The notes under the pieces were generated by a model that searched no databases, had not been told where the DNA came from, and saw only the letters and a program-made list of their open reading frames with translations. Position numbers and translations under genes: made by a program. Below are positions 52,760-64,000 of a stretch of DNA of 64,000 nt, one piece after another (within the stretch, counting starts at the first letter, position 1; each line of letters starts with the position of its first letter). Source of the DNA: Capniomyces stellatus. Lineage: Eukaryota > Kickxellomycota > Harpellomycetes > Harpellales > Legeriomycetaceae. The DNA lies in the NCBI GenBank assembly GCA_001661515.1, contig LUVW01000015.1, positions 288,973 to 352,972 of the forward strand, written 5' to 3'.

Positions 52760-55492
52760 TTAAAAGTTTCGACCCTTTGAGGTATACTCCTCAAGCTCGT
52801 TATACATCTTCAACAAATCCGCATTCTCGTCCTTCAAATTCTCAACCTCAACCTTGGCACGCTTGAGACTAAATTCCAGTCTGTTGTTTTGTGATTTTAA
52901 GTACGAATTGTCAGACTCCAAGGTGGTCAGTCTTTGCTCAAGCTGTGCCGATACGCTTTTTTCGTTGTTGAGCTGCTCACCGAAATGGTTCATTATCAAC
53001 TGCTCCCTCTCAACGGCAACGTTTATGTCGCTTTCAAGCACCGCCTTATCAGCCTCGCACTTGTCCAAAGCTAGCTGGGATTGTTCCAGTCTCCGTGTAA
53101 CCTCGTTCAGAGAATCCACAGTCTGCTCGATATGAGCCTTCAAGCCTCCAACCTCGTCATTCAACGATCTTCTCTCCAGTGTCAACGTGGCCAACTCCTT
53201 TGTCAGCCCCTCGTTCACTTGGTCTCGTCCGTCCATGTACTGGCCTGACAAGTCCATGTATTCCTGGTACTCGTGCTTGACCACCAAAAGGTTATTTTTC
53301 TCAGTTTGTAGGCTGTGCTCAAGTTCTCTGATCATCTCCTCGTATGTTGACTTTATTTCGTTTTTGCTCTGCTCATACTCAGCTTTTATCTCCTGAATCT
53401 CTCCCATTCGCTGGTGCTTAAACTCCCTCATTCGCTGCTCAAACTCTGCCTCTTTTCTAGCCATCTCCATAGCCAATCGCCTTTCAAACATCTGCTCCAG
53501 CTCATCATCTCTGTTTATGCCTGCTGACCCATACTCGTTCCTCTGATCCTGTATTACTCTTTCGCCACGCAGAACCTCTTCGTCCTTTGCCTCCAATAAC
53601 TCCTTATACATGTTCTTTTGCTCCTCCAGCTCGGCCAAATGGCTCCTGTTCAGGTCATTTGTAATCGCCTCCAGCTCTCCACCCTGCCCACTACCTACCT
53701 CGCCCATGTTGTCTGTATTATCTCCTCTGTTGCTCGATGTCTCCATCGGTGATCCCCAATTCCGGTTTTCACCTTCAGCTACAGGGTACAACGGTGCTGT
53801 ATGCGCCAATGATCCATCAACGCTGCTATACTGTCCAGACTCGTTGCCATATGTCTCTGGTACGCGTGTATCTGCCATACTTTCAACTGTCTGGGGTGAT
53901 TCTGGTGCTGCAACTGGTCCAAATGGATCCAGCCTCGACACTGGAGACTCACTCTTTTTGAGACCTGGACTGCCTGCCTTCTCGATCCCAGCATTGTCAA
54001 ATGCAACACCTTTACCTTCGCTGTAGTCATACTCGTTTACTTCCTCATCGCCATACCCAAAATCCTCAATGCTCTCTTTGCTCTTAACCTTCATTCCAAA
54101 AATCTTTTCAACTGGTTCTTTTCTGTTCATTGTTTCCTTGAACTCTTCTACATCTGCCCTATCCTTATCCTTTGCTAGTATACTGGCCGCATTTTCTTCA
54201 AAAAACGAATCACCCCTTTTTTTCTCACTCTCCGCTCCTGCTAAACCACCTTCAAGCCCATTACTTTCTCCCTGGCTCTCTTGGTCATTAAATTCAAAAA
54301 ACGGCCGCTTTGGTGGTGCTGGTGCTCTCATTGGTGTGTCGATATACTCCATCATCTCTCTCTTCTTTTGCTCCTCCTCCTTCATTGGCGTCAACGTATC
54401 AACAAACGCTCTTTTTGAACTTTTTGTGCTCTCTGAAATCATCTTCAGACTCTCTAGCGCTGAATGTACCGTTTTCTTTTCCGTCACCATCACATTTATT
54501 TGCTGCACTCCATCACCGCTTAAACTGCGGAAAATTCTATCATCTTCGCTATACACACTCTCCCTCTCATTATCTTTCTCCTCCGCCTTACTATCATCAA
54601 CCAAATTGATCTGTTTCGTCATCATGTTCAAACTCTTTATTTCCTCTACTACATTTACTTTTAATCGCATATCCCCCTCCTTGTCATCCGTCCCCTGCCC
54701 TACCTCAGATCCGGCAAAGCTTGGTACACTAGAGTTCCTGTACTCTCCGTATAAACTACTCTCAACCTCACCATTGTTTAAATCGGCGTATGATTCACGT
54801 ACAGTTGGTTTAAAGCTTGAACTTGAAACCCTCTCTTGGCTTAGATCAACAAGCATTTCGCTATCTACATTGGCCATCCTATTGAGCTGTTCCTCCATTA
54901 TTAACTTCGTGTTTTTGGATTCTAATCTAGATCTTGCTAAAAATGCGTGATCTGTTTCTGGATCCTCCTTTGTTGGTTCTAATCTTCCGAATGTTGTGCT
55001 TTTTGAAAATATCCCAAACAATACGTGCGAATTCAGCGAATTAGGTGGCTCGCTTATTCTTCTACTTATTTTTTTGCCCAATGTATTTCTGTTTTTTTCT
55101 AGCTTAAATACACTGCTGCCGTCTATACTTTCTTCGCTCTTGACTTTTGACTCGGAAAAAAATTGAAACTCTCTGTCCCCTAAAGCCTGCTCAATCTGCT
55201 CAAACTTTCCAAACGAGTTGTATCCCAAAGTACTGTCTCTGTTAAACGAGGCTCCTAGCGAACTGTGTCTTGACTGTTTTCTACTTATACTCTGGCCACT
55301 ATTGTTTTCTAGCTCTACCGATTCTCTTAATAAATATTGATTCAATCTTTCTACTCCTAGACTTAAATCCGAATGAACTATGTGTATTTCTTTTGAATCG
55401 TCTTTTTTCTTATTGTTGTAATACCCCGTTCGTGAACTTTTACTTGTTGAGCTGAATAAACTATAAGGTTTGTCTTTTTTTCTCCAAAACAT
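52760..55492 (-). CDS. TACC-like coiled-coil protein, intronless
   Basis: 910 aa from ATG at 55492 (MFWRKKDKPYSLFSS). The first ~610 residues are disordered-looking, acidic and Ser-rich, with few motifs. The last ~290 form a long heptad coiled coil (from about MFERRLAMEMARKEAEFEQR to the end), closing with KRAKVEVENLKDENADLLKM and YNELEEYTSKG. The end resembles the C-terminal TACC domain (KA..EVE.LK.EN..L..MC.EL). TACC proteins (fission yeast Alp7/Mia1) bind a TOG-family partner and act at spindle poles and microtubule ends. Coiled coils are easily confused with each other, so the family call is tentative while the coiled coil itself is clear. No intron interrupts 2.7 kb. Confidence 0.6.
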   Translation of the reverse strand: MFWRKKDKPYSLFSSTSKSSRTGYYNNKKKDDSKEIHIVHSDLSLGVERLNQYLLRESVELENNSGQSISRKQSRHSSLGASFNRDSTLGYNSFGKFEQIEQALGDREFQFFSESKVKSEESIDGSSVFKLEKNRNTLGKKISRRISEPPNSLNSHVLFGIFSKSTTFGRLEPTKEDPETDHAFLARSRLESKNTKLIMEEQLNRMANVDSEMLVDLSQERVSSSSFKPTVRESYADLNNGEVESSLYGEYRNSSVPSFAGSEVGQGTDDKEGDMRLKVNVVEEIKSLNMMTKQINLVDDSKAEEKDNERESVYSEDDRIFRSLSGDGVQQINVMVTEKKTVHSALESLKMISESTKSSKRAFVDTLTPMKEEEQKKREMMEYIDTPMRAPAPPKRPFFEFNDQESQGESNGLEGGLAGAESEKKRGDSFFEENAASILAKDKDRADVEEFKETMNRKEPVEKIFGMKVKSKESIEDFGYGDEEVNEYDYSEGKGVAFDNAGIEKAGSPGLKKSESPVSRLDPFGPVAAPESPQTVESMADTRVPETYGNESGQYSSVDGSLAHTAPLYPVAEGENRNWGSPMETSSNRGDNTDNMGEVGSGQGGELEAITNDLNRSHLAELEEQKNMYKELLEAKDEEVLRGERVIQDQRNEYGSAGINRDDELEQMFERRLAMEMARKEAEFEQRMREFKHQRMGEIQEIKAEYEQSKNEIKSTYEEMIRELEHSLQTEKNNLLVVKHEYQEYMDLSGQYMDGRDQVNEGLTKELATLTLERRSLNDEVGGLKAHIEQTVDSLNEVTRRLEQSQLALDKCEADKAVLESDINVAVEREQLIMNHFGEQLNNEKSVSAQLEQRLTTLESDNSYLKSQNNRLEFSLKRAKVEVENLKDENADLLKMYNELEEYTSKGRNF

Positions 55493-56784
55493 AGTTTTTT
55501 ATCTTTTTATTTGTTTACCTTTCTATTTATTTATCAATTAATTTGGTCACTTTTCTCTAATTATGTCGTGTTTTCTTTTCTCCTGTCGATTTTTACTATT
55601 TTTCTGCGCCTTTTAGTTTTCGTTTTGTTTAAAGATTCTTTCTAGAAGCTTTTATTTTTCTTTTCGAGTTTTAGCGTACAAATTATTGGCTTGATTTTGT
55701 AACTATCCGCCTGCTACTGGTTGTTTTTATATTGCTCATGTAATATCTCTATTTGATTGCCTACTTTATACCCAGTCGTTGTCTACCTTTTGGTTTACAT
55801 GATTATCCAAACAACTGATTTGCTCAATGCTTCTATTACTTTTCTTCTATTACCTCAGCAAATCTCTAATTCACTGTACCTCCCAACTCTTTCTTTTTCT
55901 TTTACTTTTTCTTTTACTTTTTCTTTTAGATAGATGTTTATAGAAGGCCAAATGAAAAAGATAGCGAGGTATACGAGTTTGGGTGTAGTATTGCTTTTGG
56001 TTCAATGCTTTGTCTGAAAACACAAGCTTTGTAGTTTCTTTTTTGGTTGTTTTTTTACTTGACTGCGTTATGCTTTCCAATCCCTAGTGCTGTTCTTTTA
56101 GTACTCTACCTTTATCGGGTATGACTTGGTGGCAATTATTAGCTTTTATTACTTACTCGCGTATACTTGTTTTTTTTGTTAAGCGTAACTTTATTTTTAG
56201 TTCGTAAATATTCCAAGTGTTAATCCTACTCTCTCGGCGTGATTATGACGTTTTTAGTGCTATATTTTCTATCTCTCTCTTTCTGCGGGTGCATCCAAAG
56301 AACTTTTGTTTAATTTGTTTTTACTGTTACTTGTAGACTTCCGTTTAATTTCATTCGTGAGCTTCTTTATCTTTATTCTACGGTGCTTTATAAATAGAAA
56401 GATATTGTTTCTGGTTACCAACAATAAACCATGATTATAATTTGGAATAGAGTTAAAGTGGGAAGGATGGATATCTAAAACATCACTTTACTTTGACCAT
56501 TTTTTATTTCATTTTATTTTTCAAAACTCTTTTCTTGCTCTAGTAGTATGTTTGCCCGCTTTTTATTGTTATTAATACATCAACTCGGTGCACTGCTTAA
56601 CCTTTGCCATAGGTATGGTTTTACAAATTTGCTTTGTAATGGTGAATGACCCATTTGAAATAACATTTAAAGTTTACAAACTGTTTGTGTTTTTTATTTT
56701 GCTGCGATTATCGAAACGCCTTATAATCACAATATATACTTTCCTTGATAAATAAAAAAAGCTCTTGTTTATCACATTTATGTT
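55493..56784. other. Upstream region of TACC-like gene
   Basis: AT-rich, with a 12-base T/C repeat (about three copies of tttttcttttac near 55893-55928). No gene supported. Confidence 0.6.
55893..55928. repeat. Pyrimidine 12-mer repeat, about three copies
   Basis: Head-to-tail copies of tttttcttttac; edges are approximate. Confidence 0.75.
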
Positions 56785-57274
56785 TCATTTCATCTTCAGA
56801 AGCAGCACCCTTTTTCCAAATTGGTTTGTAAACCGAGAATTAAACTGGCGTTTAGTGTTATCTCTACCCGACATAACACTAAACCCTTTCTGCTTGATGA
56901 ACTTTATTAGCGCTGTTTTATTTCCAAGTGCGGATGATTCAATAACAACAAGTTCAAATTGCAGCCTAACAATTATGATATAATATATTATAATACAACA
57001 CCGCCTGGCTTTTACTGAGTATGAATTGATTGTAAAATAATTGCACTAATTATGCTTCCTTATCAGTTTTGCAGCTGACTCCGTTCACTTTATTCTTGTG
57101 TACCCAAATTCAGCCCTATCATGACATTGAATAAATTGCATATATGAAGCCTTTTGTTTATTTACATTTCTCTATTTGGCATTTAAACAAACAATACGCT
57201 TCCAGTATATCACATTTCCAACCGCAAACACTCAGTTTTGCCACTCTAAACAAGCTCTCTCCTGTATTACTCAT
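56785..57274 (-). CDS. Tentative two-exon small gene, unknown product
   Basis: The block 56785-56965 reads as a terminal exon of 59 codons after a good acceptor (attgttag), with balanced composition: LQFELVVIESSALGNKTAL, IKFIKQKGFSVMSGRDNTK, RFTNQFGKRVLLLKMK and stop. An upstream ATG frame at 57274-57198 (MSNTGESLFRVAKLSVCGW) ends at a GTATTG donor in the matching phase 2, giving an 85-aa basic protein. I do not recognise it. The plus strand is also open over part of the block, so the call is weak; exon 1 is weaker than exon 2. Confidence 0.3.
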
Positions 57275-59139
57275 GATAAAGTGCTCCCATACGTCAGTTC
57301 ATCTGTATAATCCGCTTGATATCTTCTTTCTAGGCAGTGGCAGTGTATTTGGGCTAACTGAGCATGTTTACTCTTTACGTAAGCCAACGTTGAACTAAAA
57401 GATAACACTACGCTCTGCCTTATTGCACCGCACTGCGATAACATTAAAGCAAATAATCTTTGATTTGGTTTACTTGAAAATCGTAGGACTTTTGTTTTAA
57501 ACCAAACTCACGCCAACAAAGTGATTTATAATTGGCCTACTAACCAACAAAAATGTTTTTGTACACCGAGAAAACAACACATGCAACCAACGTTTATAAA
57601 TTTGTGTCTTATAACACTTTTTACCACTGTATCTATTAAATTAAACCAAATCAGAGTGCAAAAAAAAAACTATTGGGTTAGACATAAATAACAAGTCTAC
57701 TTAAAACTCAAATCTAAGTCTACCTTTTCAGTCTTGAAATAAATTCAACTCTATCCTGTTTGTTCAAAGCAAAAAGGATCAGCTCTATCTCTACACACCC
57801 GCCTCGATAACCAAATGTGATCTCCAAACCTCCAACCCTCCAAACTAGCTAATGATGATATAACTCTAACCGCTTCTAAATTTCAAAGCCAAAGAAAAAA
57901 AATTAATATCAAAGACTCTGTATCAGTCAATACTAATAATGTATTCCTCTTTGATAGTTTGCTGATAAAGCATATCGCTAAAGTAGATATCCGTTAAAAT
58001 AAAGGGTCTAACAGCCAACATTTTAGGTTCAGATTGGATTGAAACCAACCTAACACCACCTCTCCGCCTATACACACATATATATATATATATACATGTC
58101 TAATCAGATATAACATTGTACAATCCAAAGGCAACTTTAGCCAAAGTGTTGCTAGAAATAGCCCAGACCATCAGATGTTATCCACATTACATGACATTAT
58201 ATAAACCACACTGCTCTTAAAGTACCTGTGTATCGGTTTGTAATATTTCATATTGGTGTATATTGTGCTCTTGCTTTAAATCAAGCTGTTTTTACGTTTG
58301 TAGAGAACTCTACTTGGATACTTGTGCTATTTAGTAAGAGAACCGTCGAGAAAATTTGCAGCCACAAAGATTCAACCTGGAGACACATCCAACTCAGAAT
58401 GTTATTGTAACTACAACCAATAGTTATGTGCTAATGCTACCGTCCATCAATTTGCTAATCAAAAAGTATAACTCACCAAAGCAAAATTATCATATTAAAT
58501 CAATACTGGTTTTTTATTGGACCTGAGATAATTGGTTACTTTAACAATAATTTACAAGAAAAAAAGTAAAAAGAAAAAAAAAATAGAAAAAATTAGTATC
58601 TATAGTAGAATGCAAAAACTATTTGGTATTTTGGATTCAACATTTTGAAATTCCAGTCCTAAATAACAAAAACATTTAATTTAATTTGACTCTCTCTCTC
58701 GCAAAAATTTATCCACCGAATTTAGGATAGGTATGTAAATGTATTTTATTACTATATGAATGTCACAGATTTATCTACGAATATTGGATGGTACGGCTCA
58801 AGATGGTATGTTGTAGGATGTGGCACACAGTACGGATTCGGTTAAAATAGTTACAACGGCCAAGTTTGCTACTTATTTTGCATCGTAATAAATTCGAATC
58901 CGTTAGTACAATAAGTACGCTCTAGGTGCGAATATGACTTGGTTTTGGGTTTAAATGATCGAGGCATAGCATTTGGCGTATTCTGCAAACTTGGGACCTC
59001 TGCATCCAACACCATCCAAAAGCTTATCTACTATTGCTTTGTTATTTCAAACTTGTGCTGTAATAGTGCGATTATTATTTTTCTTTGGAAATCCGTAAAC
59101 TAAACTATTGTATTCTTCTGATCTATAGAATAATTAAAA
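57275..59139. other. Intergenic region up to RPL34
   Basis: AT-rich with a TA-repeat near 58078-58094 and a CT tract near 58690-58700. A short minus-strand frame (about 58960-59045) reads VDKLLDGVGCRGPKFAEYAK and then a stop, but has no start or exon partner. The right part should hold the eL34 promoter. Confidence 0.5.
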
Positions 59140-59753
59140 ATGGTCCAGCGTGTTACATACAGACGTCGTCTTTCATACAATACCCGTTCAAACAGGGTTA
59201 AGATCTCCAAGACTCCAGGTTCGTGATTTATTCCTAATAATGTTACCCAATTGATACGGATATATACCATATGTAATTGTACTATTTCTGTTTTTTATAC
59301 ATTTCTTAATATTCATACTGTTGGGGCTGTTACTAATTATAAGCCTTTTGTTTACAAACTCACAGGAGCTAGACTTAGATATCTCCATATCAAGAAGCAA
59401 GGTAAAGGACCTCGTTGCGGAGACTGTGGTTCAGCCCTCGCAGGTGTAAGTATTTGTTTTTCTTCTATTATGTGGTTTGCTCAGTATAAAAATTATCTGC
59501 AGTTTGGTAGCTTTGTTTTAATATCTGATTTACTAACTGGTCTAATTTATGCTTGTATAAATGCAAACGATAACAGATCCCAGCTCTTAGACCAACTGAA
59601 TACCACAGATTGTCAAAGTGCAAAAAGAATGTAACTCGCGCATATGGTGGTTCCCGTTGCTCACACTGTGTCCGTGACAGAATTGTCCGTGCTTTCCTTA
59701 TTGAAGAACAAAAGATTGTCAAGAAGGTTCTTAAGGCTCAATCATCCAAATAA
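59140..59753 (+). CDS. RPL34: 60S ribosomal protein eL34 (3 exons)
   Basis: Structural protein of the large ribosomal subunit. Exons 59140-59218, 59366-59445 and 59577-59753, 111 aa, phases 1 and 0. The chain starts [18 protein letters not shown] and continues [19 protein letters not shown], the zinc-ribbon half [33 protein letters not shown], and [20 protein letters not shown] ending [11 protein letters not shown]. Four Cys (C-x2-C twice) are kept. The first intron has an unusual donor, GTTCGT; no better donor keeps the frame. Length fits the family (about 110-120 aa). Confidence 0.97.
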
Positions 59754-62700
59754 ATTGTTTGGCTTAATTGACTTGGTTTGCTAATGATTATTTTTTTGTT
59801 TTTTTCTAGAAAAAATAAAATACCAATATTGATGATACCTTATTGTCTAACTTTTCTTTTACAATGTATCGACCATTTTGATTTGTGTTTCTTATATAAA
59901 ATAAAATTTAATCATTATTGTATTAAAACATTGTGGTTTTAATGACTATTTCTCTGATGCTGATGCTTGGTGGTATACTTTTTAAATTACATGCCCTGTC
60001 AAGGTTTTGGACCATTTACTAATAAACAACCGCTGTTTCAGTTGGTGTGCCCGTTGGTTTGGATATGGGGGGCCATACAAGTACGTTTGCACATTTGTGT
60101 TTATATAACGTCTTTAGTGTTTGATTTTATGCATGTGATGGCTTTGTTCTACAGTTTTCAACCTTAACCATAGTGTTCAGTTCATCTGGTATCAATTCCT
60201 GCATCATATACACAAACAGATATGTTTGTCAGCTTATTTGTTCATCTTATTATTGCAAGATTCATCGGTTTATTAAATATACTAATCAATCGCTTGATCC
60301 GTGTAGTATTTTCTAGCGTATATCCATCACAGACCCCAGATTTTAACCAATGTTGGTGTGTTTATATAATCATCATGAAAATGGTGCATAGTTTATATAT
60401 GGACTGGTTGGGTCCAAGAAATAGTGGATTAGACTTTTTTATTTATTTATTGACAAAAGGATTAGGACTTTTACAACATAAAAGTCAAAGTGCAAACGGC
60501 CATTTACAGATCCAGGCTGGAAATAAACTCGACCAACATTCTACTCGCAAACCAACAACACCACACATTTATAGATATCTAATTTTAGTGAATCGATGAG
60601 TTAATCGATTTAACAAACTCGGCCAAAAGATAAAATATAAAGCGAGAATACACCCGTTATTAAACAAATCCAACGTCACTTGATATTGGAGGGTGTGTGA
60701 TACATAGTGTTTTTTTTTTGTTCTTGACACGCGACATAGATATGTATGTAAAATGTATGATGTCTTGTTGCCTTTGGCTATCACCTCACCTGTTTATGAT
60801 GTGATGTGTGGTGTATGATATGTGATATGTGATATTAACTGTTTTTGCTCTAACATTTAGTAGATTGTAACATTTTTATCAATTCCAAATTACTCTATAT
60901 GGGCCAAGCATAGTGCATATTTCATTTAGTTGCCGAATCGTTGGCTTGTCCTTGTATTGGTCATTTGGGTTATAAGCCAGTGCTTGAATGTCTTTGATGC
61001 TTAGTTATAGAAACAACAAACTCAAGACTGGCTGTAGCTTTGATAACCCAAATAGTTTCTTTAAAATTACTGCTAGATATACCCAACTGACTCTGACTTT
61101 TCTTTCTAGCGTACTTGCATTTGTACTAGATGGGAAAACACATTGTTATACAGCCCGTTTTAGTGCTTTACATGAGAGCTATTCTTGTTGGTCTGCATTT
61201 GACTTTTGATTAGGCATTGGGACAAACCCAAACAAGATCCAGGCTAAACTATTGGATATATTTTGTGTTTTATAGCTTTAAAATGATGTATCGAAATGAT
61301 CGATTTTGAGTTCAATAAAAAAAAAGCAATGTCAGATTTTTTGAATCGGGAATAATCGATAATGGATAAACTAAAAGTGCAAAAACGACTATAATTATCC
61401 TTTCTTAATATCAATATAAAGGAGCGAATGTAAAAAAAAAGACAAATGGCAGAAAGGAAAAAGGCAAAAAAGAACGTCTTAATTGGCTGTTAATTGGTTT
61501 TGAAAAAAACGATGGAGGATTAAGTCGGGACTCTTTAGTAGCTGAAAGGTAAATAGCAATCTTGAAATATCTTAATATCCAGATTTTTCAGGTAATTGAT
61601 AAACGAGTAACATCAGTATTTTAAAGATTGAGATGGGGTTTAAAATAAAAAAGTATGTAATATTTGGTTTGCGCGAGATAATAGGGTTTGTATTTTTCAA
61701 AAATAAATCAGCATGGGTGTTTTAATAGGGTTATTATAAGCCAATAAAAACACAGTCCGATCTATAGCAACTAAATGGAGTTTCCATTCAATAAAATGGA
61801 TTGCATGGTGTCATTATTTTTAGTCCTGATTGCGGAGGAATGGAAAGTTAGTTCAGAGTTTCATCAATGTATGATGATTCATATTTTGTGTTGGATTGAT
61901 TGAAAAAAACAACTGTAAAATAGCTGACGGCGTCGACTGAGTTGAGCTAATCTTAAAGTATTACACAAATGGGTGATTCTATTGATGTCAAGGTCAAAGT
62001 TTGGGATAAATGAAGAGTTTTTTTTTCGAATTAGTAGTGGTAGTTTGACACTTTGTTAGGCTTTTTCAAAATAGTTGAACACGGTAAAGGGTGTACTTAA
62101 AAGTTGGTGGGTATATTCCCAAGACGATGTTTGGGGGTTGGCAGAGGTGGATGATAAGAGATAGGCAAAGTTGTTTTAAGGAGCACCAAAAATAGAGTTT
62201 ATTTTTGGGCGGTATAGGCTACAAAGCGGTGATTGCTTGTTTTAATCAAATTTATCGAGGAGATAAAGCCAAATCGATAAAGAAAAAACTGATGATTATG
62301 TTTCACAAATTATATAACGTAATAGCAAGGTTCGATTTACTAAAACGGGTCAATAATATCTTGATAGAGAATTGCAAAAGTTACAAAAAGTGTTAATAAA
62401 ACAAATGATAAAAACAAGGAAAACAAGTAGCAGAGTGATGACGAACCAAGTTGGATATTATAAATAGGTGTTGTTTTAAAGATGTTTCCAAACAAAAGGG
62501 TGTAATTTTGTATGGACAACTTGGAGTTAAAGGACCAAAATTAGCGTTCATTTTGCTATTTATTTTTTTAATAGCGTATATTTTTGTCTTTTAAATTAAA
62601 TAATAAAGTGTTGTGCAGTCACTGAAATGACAATTAAAAGTACGAGAAAGTAAAATAGCGCAAGTGATTGAGCAAAGAAAATAATTAAAAGGGCTTATAG

Positions 62701-64000
62701 TGATTTTAAATGGTTAAAGATGTATATCGTCCGGGACTAGAGGAGTATTGAGGATTTTCCGAGACTTGATAAGAAATTTATCGACGTATAACAATCTGAC
62801 CTTTCAAAATAAAGCCAAAAGTAAATTAATGATTTGCACCAAAATAGTATGTATTGATTGTTGATTGGTTTGTACCAAGTGCAAGTAGACGAAAGTAAAT
62901 GAAAAAATCAAGGACAGATATCCAAAGCAACGCTTTTACAGGTTTGGTTTAAAAACCAAAAAAAAAACGTATTTGAAAAATAATAGGATGGTTAGACACA
63001 ACCAGTTTAATTGTAGAGGCTAGGGCTGCAATTTTGGTTAGCGTTGTGGGGAGGAGAGGGGGGGGGGAGTGGTTTAGAGTAAAAAAGAGGAATAAGGGTT
63101 GGACGTTAAGGTTGTTGGTATTCTGTGGGGATGACGATTGTGCGTTGGGTGGGGGGGGGTGGATGTTGGAGAGTAGTTGGAATCGATGCTCGGTGTTGAA
63201 ATAGACACAGAGAAATAAAGTTAAGGAAACATAAATAGAAAGTCTTGGTGTTAAAAGTAGAGTAGATTTTGATGGAAAAAGTGATGCCTGATTTTTAAAA
63301 GATGCATACATAATAAGGAGGATTGGGGGGGGGGGTGGAATTTGTGATTTGAATTGGTAAAGGTGTTAAAAGATTGAGGTTTGAATGTATAGAGTTTGGT
63401 AAATGTCATTGGGTGTCATGGACAGTTGATAATTAATATAAACCAAGAGTGGTTGGAATGAGGTTCTAGGCTGGAAATGGAATGGAGCAAAATTATAAAA
63501 TCTGATGCTGCATTATAAAAAACAATTATATCATATTTCAAGCTAAATTGGAAGTTTACATTTAATTCTGATTGAAAAAGTTGATGAAAACAATAAGGAT
63601 AAAATAAAGCTTGAATCAAATAACAATAAATAGACGAGAAAAAAAAGGAAGGAAACCATTTAGGAGCTGTATTTTTAATTGAAAATCGAAAAAATGGTGG
63701 AAAAAAAGAAGGAATACTGCTCAAATAAAGTTGCAAAGTGGACAAAAAAAAAAGGTAGAATCGAAATAAATTAATAGTAGAAAATAACCGCTTTACACAT
63801 AAAAAAAAAGCTGAATCATAACCGCAGAAAAAAAAAGGGCTTTGAATAGATTGATTTGTAGTAGTTTGGACATTCCAAGACGAGCAAGTAAAGAGGCCGA
63901 AAGTTTTGGGGGTGAAATCCAAAAAAAACAATTATAAGTAATTATTGTTGTTATGGTGATAAAATAACTAAATTTTACTTTTTTTACTTTTTAATATTTG
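59754..64000. other. Right-end region, no gene supported
   Basis: About 4.2 kb. The left part is AT-rich with short ORFs only (for example 60222-60599). From about 61400 the plus strand becomes purine-rich with G-runs (63058-63067, 63148-63160, 63326-63336). Open minus-strand frames there are mostly Phe/Ser/Leu artefacts of the pyrimidine strand. A gene further right could begin outside the window. Confidence 0.55.
59814..59819 (+). terminator. Possible poly(A) signal of RPL34
   Basis: AATAAA about 60 bases past the eL34 stop codon; plausible spacing, but a common hexamer in this DNA. Confidence 0.45.

Noticed and set aside
54069..54950. 293-codon plus-strand frame opposite the TACC-like gene
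   Set aside because: Ser/Leu/Phe-rich mirror of an acidic coding strand; no motif.
58960..59045. Short minus-strand frame VDKLLDGVGCRGPKFAEYAK as a gene
   Set aside because: No start codon or exon partner before the eL34 start; kept only as a note.
60222..60599. 125-codon plus-strand frame
   Set aside because: No motif, odd composition, no splice or conservation hint; probably chance in AT-rich DNA.
62949..63931. Two minus-strand frames of 120 and 171 codons
   Set aside because: Phe/Ser/Leu-rich translation of a pyrimidine strand with G/A runs; no start context or motif.

Overview
The window reads as nuclear DNA of a fungus. It is AT-rich, its genes carry short GT-AG introns (about 50-250 bases) and some very small exons, and it holds a fungal-type CLU1, ELP2, NMA111, GFA1 and RMD1-family gene set. 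A transmembrane SH3 protein, an SMN protein, an HMG-box gene and a selenocysteine lyase-like gene occurring together suggest an early-diverging lineage. My best guess is Kickxellomycotina, for example a Smittium-like Harpellales gut fungus; this is inference. Assembly gaps (a single N at 2603, a 441-base gap at 32471-32911, a short gap near 52035-52050) and pure G/C runs mark breakpoints.

Layout, left to right. 131-2295(+): threonyl-tRNA synthetase, 5' end cut off. 2633-5133(-): 4-exon membrane SH3 protein. 7917-9757(-): 7-exon RMD1/RMND1 family protein. 11040-11829(-): a small CRIB protein split over four exons, too broken up for any long ORF. 16692-18986(+): GFA1. 19455-23504(-): intronless CLU1. 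24678-25376(-): SF3B5 split over five small exons. 27438-30966(+): NMA111 protease with a 7-base minisatellite in the intron between its catalytic exons. 31626-32264(-): small secreted protein. About 32.5-38.5 kb is a gene-poor, very AT-rich stretch with an assembly gap, a gag/ORF1-like relic, an HMG-box gene, a decayed pseudogene and tRNA-Thr(CGT). 38935-43012(-): 10-exon ELP2. 43394-44965(+): selenocysteine lyase-like gene. 45473-47659(+): 8-exon SMN. 50315-51661(+): RGS protein. 52760-55492(-): TACC-like coiled-coil protein. 59140-59753(+): ribosomal protein eL34. The right end (59754-64000) shows no gene I can support.

There are no operons. Themes are RNA processing and translation (SMN, SF3B5, ThrRS, ELP2, eL34, tRNA-Thr), cell-wall precursor supply (GFA1), mitochondria (CLU1, RMD1 family), G-protein and Cdc42 signalling (RGS, CRIB, SH3), a candidate sex-determination gene (HMG box) and a selenium-metabolism marker (SCLY). 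All spliced models were built by hand from reading frame, GT/AG sites and intron phase; each totals a multiple of three and ends in a stop.
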